A stretch of 64,000 bases of DNA from Elmis aenea (lineage: Eukaryota > Arthropoda > Insecta > Coleoptera > Elmidae): contig OX393581.1 in assembly GCA_947652605.1 (NCBI GenBank), forward strand, positions 47,453,924 through 47,517,923, in the 5' to 3' direction. A model generated the notes under the pieces. It was not told the origin of the DNA. It ran no database searches and saw only the letters and a program-made list of their open reading frames with translations. Shown piece by piece: positions 22,934-34,100 of the stretch. The position numbers were made by a program, and so were the translations under genes. Position 1 is the first letter of the stretch, and the number at the start of each line of letters is the position of its first letter.

Positions 22934-24742
22934 CAGGGCCGGTTTTACCATTAGGCGAGTCTAGGCAATTGCCCAAGGACGCCAGGTTATGGTTGCGCCA
23001 GATTTCCTCATAAAAAGGGTAAAATTCATATGATATATGTACAGGGTGTCCCACAAGGTATGCCTTTGCTAACTTTTGCATAAATCGAATGTTTAGGACC
23101 TAAATAAAATGTCTTTAGCAACAACAAAAATTATGTGCCCCTTTATATACAGGGTGTCCCAGTTATCGTGAACAGCATGGGGATCTCGTAAACGGTAAGA
23201 GATACAGAGTTGGTTAAATGGGCCAAAATGATCTATAATTTTAAGAGGAACTGTTTTATGGAAAAAAAAAACTAAAAAATTAATAGTTTTGCGCTATTAA
23301 TAAAAAACAAAACACATCAGGTTTGTGATTTTTGCTTATAACTTGCTTATTTAAAGTCACACTCAAAACATTTTTTGACATTTTAGAATACTTAATGGTT
23401 CGTGAACACTCATTTAATTTTTTATTCAAAAACTGTAAAGTATTTTTAAATAAATCAAGCTTTCAAAGAAAATTTTTAATATAGCAAAATTTTAAGCTTC
23501 CAACAAGTTCTGATAAAAAAAAAACTAATAGGGGTCGCACCTTACAGCCCCTGGTGAAAGTGGGAGATAATTACCATGGGAAACCTTTCAATAAGTAATT
23601 TGTATATATTATAGATGTTTTACATCAGCCGAATATCATTATTCTACACAACATCTCCAAATTTAAGAAAGAAAATAAAAACCTTATTTTATCGCTCCTC
23701 CTTAGGGGGGTGTAATTCTGAAAGGAGACGTCTAAAATAATTTATATAAAAACCCTCCTTTAATTTTCGGTGACATTATCTACCGAAGTTTTGTGCAATA
23801 CCTATTTAAAAAAAAATAAAAAATTATGAATATGCCCGTTATTCATGAACATTGCTATATTACTATCACATCAAGTATTAAGGTCTTTTTTTATAAATTT
23901 TTTTCCGAAAACGTCTTCTTTCGAAGTTACACCCCCTAAAGGGAAAGGCTTTATTTCATTTTTCAAGTTGAAGAAATGTAACAGAATACATTAATTTGGT
24001 AAATGTTTTTTTGCTTATTAAAAGATTTTCCATAATAATATTTTTAAACATTTACTTTTACTAGGGGCTGAAAAGGTGGGTTAAAATTTTGCAATTCAAA
24101 AAACCATGGTAACCACCAAAATTAATTATTTTATTTTAGAATATTTAATAGTGCAGGAAAAATTAAGAAATTAAGATACTTTTTAAATAAATAAGCTTAA
24201 AAAAAGAGTTTCAAGTAGCAAAATGTTTACCCTCCAAAAAAATCGCTTAAGAAAATCAACAGGAGTCGCACTTTACAGCTCTTTGTGAAGGTAGAAAACC
24301 TTTTAATAAGTAAAAAAACATGCATCAAAAGTCATTTTTCCACATTTTTCCAAGTTTGAGAACCTACTTCCACCGTTCCCCTTTATGGATACTAACACAA
24401 AAACAAAGAATACCAGCACAGGAAAGAAATTTCTGAGAAGAATAGATGGATGTAGACTGATCGATAAAATCAGTAAGAAAAAATTCGAAATAAACTAGGA
24501 GTAACAGATATTAAGAAAAAGATGGAGACGAATCAATTAAGATGGCTTGGACATCTACTACGCATGCCAGAAAGTAGATACGCGAAAATGGGATAGAAAA
24601 TGAAGATGGAGGGAAAAAGAAATAGAGGAAGACCAAGAATAAAATGGGAAAATCAAGAGACTAGAAGAAAAAAGAGTCAGCTGGAGAGATGTGCCCAAAT
24701 TTTCTTTGCCTAGGGACGCCAGATACCCTTGCGCCGGCCTTG
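22934..24742. mobile_element. hAT relic with CAGGGCCGG ends and internal insertions
   Basis: Left end CAGGGCCGGTTTTACCATTA equals the inverted right end of 12387-16822. Right end CGCCGGCCTTG resembles that element's left end. Inside are TACAGGGTG-type termini (23040, 23150), arms of the TTTCTTA foldback family (23400-24360) and a retrotransposon fragment. Flanking octamers do not match, so the boundaries rest on the ends only. Confidence 0.6.
24410..24690 (+). pseudogene. Non-LTR retrotransposon ORF2 C-terminal fragment
   Basis: Broken frame reads LRRIDGCRLIDKI, LRWLGHLLRMPESRYAK and, after a stop, GKRNRGRPRIKW. This is the conserved tail of insect non-LTR ORF2 proteins (family form LGHVxRM ... 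GKRxRGRPRxRW). It lacks the polymerase core here and is dead. Confidence 0.78.
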
Positions 24743-24999
24743 CGCGGCTTTGATAAACTTTACTGCATTTTAATACACACATTAATTATGCATAATAAAT
24801 AACTGTAACATAACTGCACACTATAGTATGCAGTCAGAAATGTATTAAAATTTATAATCAATTACAGCTGTATTTTCCGCGTATCTTTGTCAAAAAAAAA
24901 AAAGATTTTGGATATTAAATTTCTGGTGCTGAAATCGAGTTGGCTAATCTTTCAGGCTACTAGGTAGAAATAAATGTAAGTAAACGAGTTGTTAACGGA

Positions 25000-25700
25000 C
25001 AGCGGTCTAGCGACAAGTGGTTAACGAATGAGGCGGTTCACCTTGCCGGCAAGGTGTCTTAGGGCCTTGGGCTATGCTGATCCTACTCTGTGGGCATTTC
25101 AGATCGAGGAGCGTTAATCATGTACACAAACGTGCTGCTTATTACCCACTGCAGAAATAAAAATGATGCGCGACACATAAAAATGCAGCTAAACAAAGAA
25201 CATAGCAGAGAATGTTTCATGTAAAACTATGTTTCGTGAAAATTAAAAACTATATCTCATAAAAACTGATAAAACATTGCCTCTTATAACAACAGGTCAT
25301 GTGATAAATCAATAGTATTTTTCAGCAATTTAGAACGGTTTTTGACTGACACAAACGCCCTGAAATTTTTGCGACCTTAAACCAAAAGTTGCTAAATACT
25401 GACACCGTTCATATAAATGCCCACATAACTTAAGTTGCTTAATTTGTGTAAACAGGTCACACATCTAGCATGCAGGATCATTTTCTATTAAGAATTTTAA
25501 ATGTTTATATCATTAGAATCAAGAAAATTTGATTTATTATTTGCGAATATACAAGTTTAAAGCAACAACAACCAACTGTTTGAAGTATTTAAGTGTTTCA
25601 TTCTAATTAAAATGTAAATGAGTTTAATTGAAAAATCATGTATCTTATTGGCTTGAGAACTGTCGTCTATTCGTCATTGCAATATACTTGTTATTGTATG
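25000..25700. other. Non-coding stretch with one perfect palindrome
   Basis: CACCTTGCCGGCAAGGTG near 25040-25057 is an 18-bp perfect palindrome in a locally GC-richer patch. Nothing else recognised. Confidence 0.3.
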
Positions 25701-25774
25701 CAGGGTATTTCCGGAGGAATAGTAAATATTTTAGGAGCTGGTAGTATAGACCATTTTGAGTAAAAAAGTTTATA

Positions 25775-25940
25775 CAGGGTGTCCATCTAGTGCGTATTTC
25801 TTTCATAGCTGCTTGATTATTCAAGTTAGAAAAAAAGTTTTAGGTCACAATTTGATGGAGATCATAGGATACAGCTATACAGAGTGTTTGGTTTCCACGC
25901 ACCGATGTGTAGCTTTTTTATTTTAGATACAACAGCCTGT
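25775..25940 (+). repeat. Terminal fragment of a TACAGGGTGTCC...TAGTGCGTATTT element
   Basis: Shares TAGTGCGTATTT, TTCATAGCTGCTT and GGAGATCATAGGATAC with 30083-30182, and is inverted relative to about 51620-51795. Only one end is seen. Confidence 0.65.
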
Positions 25941-26178
25941 ATATTTTTAATTTTTTAGATTCCAAATCGATTCTCTTTAAAAAATATAAATGGTTTTATG
26001 TACATAAAATCAACAGTAATTGAATTATTTACGGATTTTTGAAAATATTAAAGGTTACCGATCTTTAAACAAAATATACTTACATAATTAGCGAATGAAA
26101 AACGTCATTGTAAAATAATTTGGTAGTTTTGTTAACAATACTTTAATAGTGCATTCTGTACCATTTTAACTTTTTAAA

Positions 26179-26441
26179 TGTACAGGGTGGTCCAAATTCG
26201 ATGGGATTATATGGGTATCTCGCTTAATAATCAATATAGAGAAACGATTAAATTACAAAAAATGCGCAGATTTTGTGACAAACTCAGAACAGTTTTAAAA
26301 TATTTCTTTTATTTTCGGTTTCTTGTTTTTGTTTTCAAAGCCTACTTTTTTCATCTTAAAAAAAAAAAAACTTTGTAACTTGCGAACTTGCGTATTATTG
26401 AAAATAAATACATCAACCCGAATTTGGACCAGCCTGTACTA
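26179..26441. mobile_element. MITE with TACAGGGTGGTCCAAATTCG ends
   Basis: Left TACAGGGTGGTCCAAATTCG, right CGAATTTGGACCAGCCTGTA. A related left end occurs at 26618 (CAGGGTGGTCCAATTTTGAT) without a matching right end. Confidence 0.7.
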
Positions 26442-26868
26442 GAAAATTTGTTTACATTTGTTTACACTTAGCCTTAACGAGTACAATTAAATATCTATTA
26501 TCTTCAAATAATCTTCTTATTGGCTTCCTTGCTATAGTATTTTTCTGTTGGGAAGTCATTAGATTAGCGATTAGACTATAGTATAAAAATGCAGAAAACA
26601 ACAATTCTTAATGAGTTCAGGGTGGTCCAATTTTGATGGGATTACATAGGTATCTCACTTAATATTCAAAAAAAGAGAAACAGTTACATTACTTAAAATG
26701 TGCAGTTTTTTGAGACAAACTTGGAACTGTATTCAAAAATCATTTCCGGTTTAAGTTATAGGAAAAAAATATGTTTTTTTGTCATAATAATAAAGTTTCA
26801 AATTAATTATTTTGTATGTATTATATAAATTTAATTTTTTTTAAGTAACTTATTTCATGATTGCGAGA

Positions 26869-26965
26869 AATTTTCTTTTCGAAGAATTGTTATTCGAGCA
26901 ACTAGGCTTTCGAGGAACAATTTTTCGAGCAATTGATTTTGAGCAATTGTTTTCAAGCAATTTTC
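26869..26965. repeat. Cluster of CGAGCAATTG-like motifs
   Basis: TCGAGCAA or GAGCAATTG is repeated several times within 100 bp. The complement (CAATTGCTCG) is repeated at 30186-30227. Confidence 0.6.
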
Positions 26966-26999
26966 ACCAAACCATATACCTAATATATTTTGTATTTTA

Positions 27000-28135
27000 A
27001 TTTTAATTTTAAAGTTATATTATAAACTACAAAAAAATTAATTTACATAATCACAACACATTTTTATTTGCATACATTCGTAATAAATTACTAAATAAAA
27101 AATATTGGTCCAATTCATTATGTTACTTAATTATTATTACTGTGGTGGATTTGAAATTATTTAATGCTTCACCGTAAGAATTTAGCAGTGGGCCGTAACA
27201 AAAACGATATTTAGAAGATCGGTTGCCTAATTGGGTATTAGATTTTGGCAAAGCAACATCGTAAAATATATCGCGGACACTTTAAAGATTATGAGATTGT
27301 CAGGCTATATCATATTTTATATCCACATGTTGTTATTTTGCAACCGCCTTAACTAAGCTTGTGAGTTATTGGACGAGAAGTAGTTTGTTGATAAGTAGTT
27401 TCTTTTTACGAAAGAAGTTAAACCAGTATCAAACCTACGTGACCATTTGTTTATACATGAGAACCGCCATATGTCGGATTTATTTTACGATTATACGTGA
27501 AGGTCAATATTTTCATAAACTGTTATACACATTTTTCAAACATACAAAATATGCGTTGTATTAAAAAACCAAATTTGGATCAAGGAACATATGCACATAC
27601 AAAACTATACTGCTAATAATATTTTACGAAAATACTCCAGTTCACAGTTCTACTAAATATTTGCATGATATTAGCTGCAGGAAAAGCATCATATTTAATT
27701 TATGTTGTCGTGCTAATTTTTAATGCCATTTCTCAAGAATTTTATTTGTTGTGTAACGGTTTATGCATATTATACTACTATCCTCAATAATTTTTGCATT
27801 CACAGGATTCAAAGCAGTATAACTTTCAAATTGATAAAGATATTGTTCATATTAAAACAAGGCAGCTTCCTATAATGTATCTAAAGCCAGTTTTGCTTTG
27901 ATCCTTTAATCTGTGTCTGTACGTACCTTGAATAATTAACCGTAGAAATACATGTACGTCACCCATAACAAAATAATTATTCAAAGCATATACATATAGT
28001 AGAATAATTAATAATTTATTAAAGATAATGCTATGTTCTTTAAATTGTTTAACCCTTTAACGGACATGGTTCAAATTTGTGTAAAGTTAGCTTGCTTAAA
28101 TATATTATAAAAAACTTAAAATGGTTGGTTTGAGT
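27000..28135. other. AT-rich non-coding stretch
   Basis: No coding signal, RNA gene or bounded repeat recognised. Confidence 0.35.
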
Positions 28136-28138
28136 GTA

Positions 28139-28555
28139 TACAGGGTGTCACACAAAAAACGCCGCAATCTATAACTCCATTGTTTGTGGTCCGATTTTGG
28201 TGAACAAAAAAGTAAATGAAATGGCTCCTCAAATACTATAAACTGAATTGAATTTCAATTTTTTTCAAGTTGAACTTAAATGTCAAACGATAGTCAATTT
28301 TTTTTTCCAAGTAGCATAATAATTTTTTTTTTACTAAATCTGGTAGACATTTTTTTCTGAATCTAATGATGTAATTATAAGTTATTTTTAGTGCTAAACT
28401 AATAAGAAATAAAAAATAAAAGTTTAATTAAAATAGGTTAGGTTTCACAAAATTTTCAAGCGTGCCGTGGAAAACAAAAAAATCTTAATCAACAAATGTA
28501 ATTTAAACGTCAATGTGGTATTTAAATGACATTTGTTAATTAAGATTTTCCTTCT
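28139..28555. repeat. TACAGGGTGTCAC element fragment with an internal palindrome
   Basis: Begins TACAGGGTGTCACACAAAAA. A palindrome at about 28478-28550 pairs AATCTTAATCAACAAATG with CATTTGTTAATTAAGATT. The far end is not found. Confidence 0.55.
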
Positions 28556-28559
28556 TAAC

Positions 28560-30080
28560 TTACCTGTAGAAATTTCTAATCTCTTTGAATGTAGAATACA
28601 ATTTTACATAGTTAATATACCGACCACCGTCTGTCTCCATGCCATCATCCAGGTACCTCAACAAAGCTGTGGTTGTTTATCATACCACTTAGATCGATTG
28701 GATTCTAAAATTATATTTTATGAAAAAAAAAACGCAATTTTTTTTACTGATTGACGAACAGGCATATGCAATGGCGTGCATTGTGAGCGGCTAGAGTAAT
28801 TTAGAGCTAAGTGGTCGAATTATCGACCATTTGGTTCCATAAAAGGTTGAATCTATTGTAACAATTTTATTTTGATCAAGTGGTCAAATGCTCATAGATT
28901 TAATTACTGTAACTCATCCCCTTTTTTAAATATTCTTAAGATCAAAAATAGCACAAATAATTTAGCAACTTGGTTGTTATACAAACACTCGTTTATTTAT
29001 TTGTTTTTTATAAGGCATAACCTACCTCTAAGTGAACTGTCAATATCCTAGAAACATTACTGTGTACTTATTTGGATTGACTGTAGCATACGTGGTTTGA
29101 CTGTAAACATCCATAATTAAATACGACTTGCTACTAATGTCCGCAAATTAATGCATAGTTAGATATTGAGTTGCGTAACCCTTCACGTAACTGCGTTAAT
29201 ATTCAATCATTAAAATCACGTACTCTGATTATTGTAGGCGTTGCAGATTGTCATAAAATAAGTTCCGTAAAATATAACGGTTTTCGAGCATATTTCACGA
29301 CGAATAAGTAGCAGCAGTTTATTATGACGTGTCCATGCTATTCGATATTAAAAAGACTCTATTATCTAAACACTCCTTTATTCATAGAACACATGATTAA
29401 CTTTTACTTTTTTCAACTAGGCGTGACCGAGTACCTACATGATTGCACATATGGACCAACGACAAGCGAATTACATATTTATAACCGCCAAAGAAAAACT
29501 CGTATCGGTTTCCCACATTCACGTATATAATTTACAAATAAATTTCACTGAATGGCGTCGCTAAAATAAATGAGGAAAGTGTTTTTATTACAGACAGATT
29601 AAAGAAGTGTCAAATGTACTTATAGTTGGAGAAATCTTGTTTCGAGGTATTGAACTTTAATTTTGTTTGTTTCGATTTCTAACTACTTGAAGTTTTTATT
29701 ATATTGCGGCTAGGAAATCTGGTTTTTCTTTTATTTTAGCAAGTTTTTTGTCGTTTTACACATTATTCATTTTAAACGAGCAACCCAATGTTTTTAAATT
29801 TCGCAGTTTATTTAAATAACATGAATTTTAAATGTTTCAAAACGAAATTGTTTCACAATTCTTTTTGTGGTTAGTGTTATTAGTTCTACAAAAGTCTGTT
29901 GCGAAATTTTTGTTTCTGTGGTTTGAATAATGCTACAAATTTTGCAAATAATCTATTAACAACTTATTTTGTATTACTAAATGTGCTTGCGTGTTTCTGA
30001 TGTTCGTAGTATGAAAGGGGGTCATAATTAGGTTTATTTTGAATGAGGCAATTGTTGCACTAGTTTTTACCATTACCAAA
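28560..30080. other. AT-rich non-coding stretch
   Basis: Nothing with coding character; short frames here lack conserved motifs. Confidence 0.35.
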
Positions 30081-30082
30081 TA

Positions 30083-30230
30083 TACAGGGTGTCACCTAGT
30101 GCGTATTTTTTTCATAGCTGCTTTATTATTCAAAAAAGAAAATAAGTTTTAGGACACAATTTTTTGGAGATCATAGGATACATAATTGCTCGTAAGGCAA
30201 ATTGCTCGAATAACAATTGCTCGAAAAAAT
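30083..30230 (+). repeat. Second TACAGGGTGTC...TAGTGCGTATTT terminal fragment with CAATTGCTCG motifs
   Basis: Direct-repeat relative of 25775-25880. It is followed immediately by ATTGCTCG repeated three times (30186-30227). Confidence 0.65.
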
Positions 30231-30913
30231 GAAAAAATATAACATTTTTATAAATACAAAATAATTAAATGTACTAGAAAAGTTGTTTACATTTGTTTAC
30301 AGTTAAAAAAATTTATTTAAATTTATTTTATTAAAGAATTTCTGCAGTTCGTGTATCGGCTTAGCTCTCATGCTTAATTACTTTAAGCATTTCGAGTAAT
30401 ACTTAAGTACTAGTGATTAAAATTCCTGCAGTTTGACACCCTGTATACAAAGTAAAAAGTGAGTATACCTAGCGCAAAATTTTAAAATTTGTGCTATTCC
30501 GCTGTAACATATAAATTTTTTAATAAACCAAGCACAGCTTCCAGACAATTTTAATATTTTTATAGTTTATTTAGATAAATTTACAATATATACAAGTGTT
30601 TTAAACAGCTATACATATTATGACATCATTTGGTTTTCGCGTTACCTGCAAACCAAATCCTTGACTATATTAGCATTACAAATATGTAACTATTCTGCAA
30701 AAATTATATAATAATATATATCTTACAATATACAACGTTAATTATAACAACTTTTACTTCTAGTTCAACAGCTAATGCACACAAAATTATTCGTGTAACT
30801 GTAACGTAACATAGGCTTTAGTTATTGTCAACAAAAGTTAAATTTGAATGTTGTATTAATAATTTTCCTTAAAAATTTGTCGTGTCATTTAAATTCAAGT
30901 TTTGTGTGCAGGT

Positions 30914-30919
30914 TTTATT
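30914..30919 (-). terminator. Candidate polyadenylation signal of sGC beta-1
   Basis: AATAAA on the minus strand, about 80 nt past the stop codon. Another AATAAA lies at 30566-30571 and would give a longer 3' UTR. Confidence 0.45.
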
Positions 30920-30996
30920 CATTAATGTAAAAGTAGCCTAGTTCTACTGAAATATTTGTTTAAATTGTTCTGCACGATGTGTGAACATGTCCCAAG

Positions 30997-31132
30997 TTAT
31001 TCGTGCGATTCTGGACCAGATGCTCTAGATAAAAACCAAACATTCATAGGTTCTGACTTGCCCTTCATGGTTATTGGACCTCGATACTCGAAATTAAATT
31101 GTTCATCATAGTTATCTTCACGGCACAAGTAC
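30997..31132 (-). CDS. Gycbeta100B: sGC beta-1 coding exon 13 (residues 560-604, stop)
   Basis: Acceptor TTTTTTAG|G, then [25 protein letters not shown] and VWFLSRAS, ending with TAA at 30997-30999. It is separated from exon 12 by a 3.47-kb intron that contains the ASB gene and the mariner/foldback nest. Confidence 0.95.
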
Positions 31133-34100
31133 CTAAAAAAAATTTCATTAGAAAAGCGAATACAGAATATTTCTTGGGTGTCTCAATAACTATAATATCA
31201 GGTAACCAAAAAAGTTCAGGCTGTTCTTTTAATACAGATTGGCGTGAATATTTTTTTAGTTGTTTATAAAGGGTGATTAAAATTCGAGTTTAAGCATGGG
31301 GATCTCGCTTATTATAATAGCTAGAGTATAGGTTTAAATTTGGCAAAGCTGCTACATTCGGTGCTCATTAATAATCCGAAGAGAAATTGGAAATATTTCA
31401 AACGGTCCGAGAAAATTAGAAAAAACCGAAAAATACGATTTTTGAAAATCGTCTACAACTTCTTTGTAGGTTGAAATATTTTAAATGTGTTAAAACATTG
31501 CCCAAGCAACTTTTTAAGCCGAATCGGATGGTGGTCATAAATTTGTCCTAGGTCGATTCGTTTTTGTTTTATGACAACCAACTTTATTTTTTCTTATGGG
31601 CGTAATTTTTGCTATTTACATAATCAAATAGCATTTATTTTTCTGAATCCATTGATGTATCACACCTGGTATTTTACTTCTTTTTTCATTGTCAACTTTG
31701 AAAAAATACGTTTTAACTATAAATAAGGTTGGCCGGTCGTTGTAGTTTACGTTGTTTCCTTGACAACCACTTAACAAACTAAAAGTTTTGAAAACCTATT
31801 ACTTGTCAGATGAATAAATATGTAAAAATGAACTTTAATAACAAAGAAAAACGCGATATGCTGCCAATGTTTTATTCATTGAATAGGGATTCTATATTGC
31901 CAAGTCAACGATATGAAGAAACCTATACAGATAGAAGACAACTCTCGCGCATATATTTTTGTACGTTGGACAAAAACTTGGGGAAATATGGGGCTTTCGC
32001 CAAAACCAGAAGATAATATGGCAGAAAGGTTACAGATGAAAATTTAATAAAACATTTTGATTACAAACAGATGCGAAAAAAACACTATTTTTGTACGTTA
32101 ATTATAAACTTAAGTAAATTTTTTAAAGCATAATGATAAGGTATAACAAAACTTAAAAGAACGGTATGAAAAAATCGCAGCATATCGCGTTTTTCTTCGT
32201 TATTAAAGTTCATTTTTACGAATTTATTATTGTGACAAGTAAAAGGCTTTCAAAACTTTTAGTTTGTTAATTGGTTGTCATGGAAACAACATAAACTACA
32301 ACGGCCGGCCAACCTGATTTATAGTGGTTATTGTTTAAAACGTATTTTTTCAAAGTTGACAATGAAAGAAGAAATAAAATACCATGTGTGATACATCAAT
32401 GATTTCAAAAAAATAAATGCTGTTTGATTATGCAAATAGCAAAAGTGAACCGGGAAAAAAATTCTGAACTTGGCTGGGAAACGTTACCATACCATCCCTA
32501 TTCTCCTGACTTTTCGCCAAGTGATTACCACCTTTTTTTGGCTCTTGACAACTGTATGAGGCATAGGCAGTTCAAAATTCGAGTTGATGTAATAAATGCA
32601 GTTCGTCAATGTTTTTATTCAAAATCCGTGGATTTCTATAATAATGGGATACAAAAATTGGCAAAAGGTCATTGAGTATGATGGTAATTATTTCGATAAA
32701 TAATAGTAGTGTATTACTGGTTTCTAATAAATTTTTATATTTTACCATCAAAAACCGCACGGTTACCTGATATTTAAGGCAATTCTGGATTACGTCTTTA
32801 GTCCTACAGACTCTGAGGCTCTTTTTAGAGATATATTTGTCTGTGCTTGTTAAAGCAGCTTTCATTTTTTCGCTACAGGGAAATGTTTTAATTTTCAGGA
32901 TTTAAAAAATTTACTATAACTTCTTTATATCAATTGTCGATAAATAAATTACAGCAAATTTATGTTCTGATGTTTTACGTCGATAAATTTTTAATATTTT
33001 TGGGCTAGTGAATCGTATGCAGATGTTATTGAAACAGATGTTGGGTTAAATTTAGCTTTTTCACTTCATGGAATGCAGTTGATGTAACGGTTGACTGCAC
33101 TGTTAGCATTAATTGCAAGTTTTTAATATAATGCAAATTATTAAATGGGTTAGCAAATATAACAGAACATCTTAAACTTCTATTCCTTCCAGTTCTAATA
33201 GTTACGAGTGACTGATAGTTTTACATTATTTTTACTATCACTGCTGGTCGATGAAACCTAAAATTCTTTTAAATCCAATTACTGTTTGTGGATCCTATTA
33301 CTGTAATTACATTATCGCCCCCAGCTGCACGTTTAGTTTGTAATAAACTTACGGTACAACATCATTTGTTTCTTATATTTACGTAGAAACTACATATACA
33401 ATAATTATATCTGTCAGAATTAATTTAGTTTGTGGAAAAAAAAACGTAAAGAGACATCTGTGAAATCATTGTCCATGGTTTGCAATCGCGTAAATTGCCT
33501 TTATTAAGATCACAAAATAATGGAGATTATGTTAGACTGCTTTTTTGAAGATTTCTCCAAATTAGACCGCATTACGTTGCACGCAAGTTACAAGCGGCGA
33601 AATTTAGTTGAATATTTTAATACGCTCATAGAGGGATGTAGCCGAGGTAATCTTCTTTTTGTGCAACTTACACTTTTTAACGACAATTTTTTAGGCCAGA
33701 ATTGCGATTCGCAAGAAACTTGCCGGGACGCAATCATCTCCATCGTCCGTTTCCATCAGAACTCGCTTAGAGAAAATGGGTCCGTTTGTCTGATGGGAAA
33801 ATACCACGATATACTTTACGTTGCTTTGAAGTTGTGTTACGATTGGCAACTTAAAGATACGGGCACCGTAGTCGCGCTACTAGACGACATATATCTTTGT
33901 GAAAACACCTTTGAGAGACTCTGGGTTGGTGCGCTTTTCGGAACGAAAGCTCCTTATTTCATTGCTGGGTGGAAAAGCGATTTCAACGATCGAGAAGAGA
34001 ATTTAAGAGCCGTCGTTTATTATTTGGACCACGCGAACAGCGCAGGTTTAGAATATCCGTTTGGCAGTAAAGACACGTTAACTAGATTCATAGATATTCC

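Larger units (their letters stand above)
31199..32773 (+). mobile_element. mariner-type relic interrupted by a foldback element
   Basis: Left end TCAGGTAACC and inverted right end GGTTACCTGA are each flanked by TA, the mariner target. The 3' part (32430-32690) encodes the transposase C-terminus. Most of the element is replaced by the foldback at about 31265-32446. Confidence 0.72.

Noticed and set aside
22582..23081. Minus-strand frames of 113 and 77 codons
   Set aside because: The 77-codon frame crosses the CAGGGCC hAT terminus; both have low-complexity hydrophobic composition.
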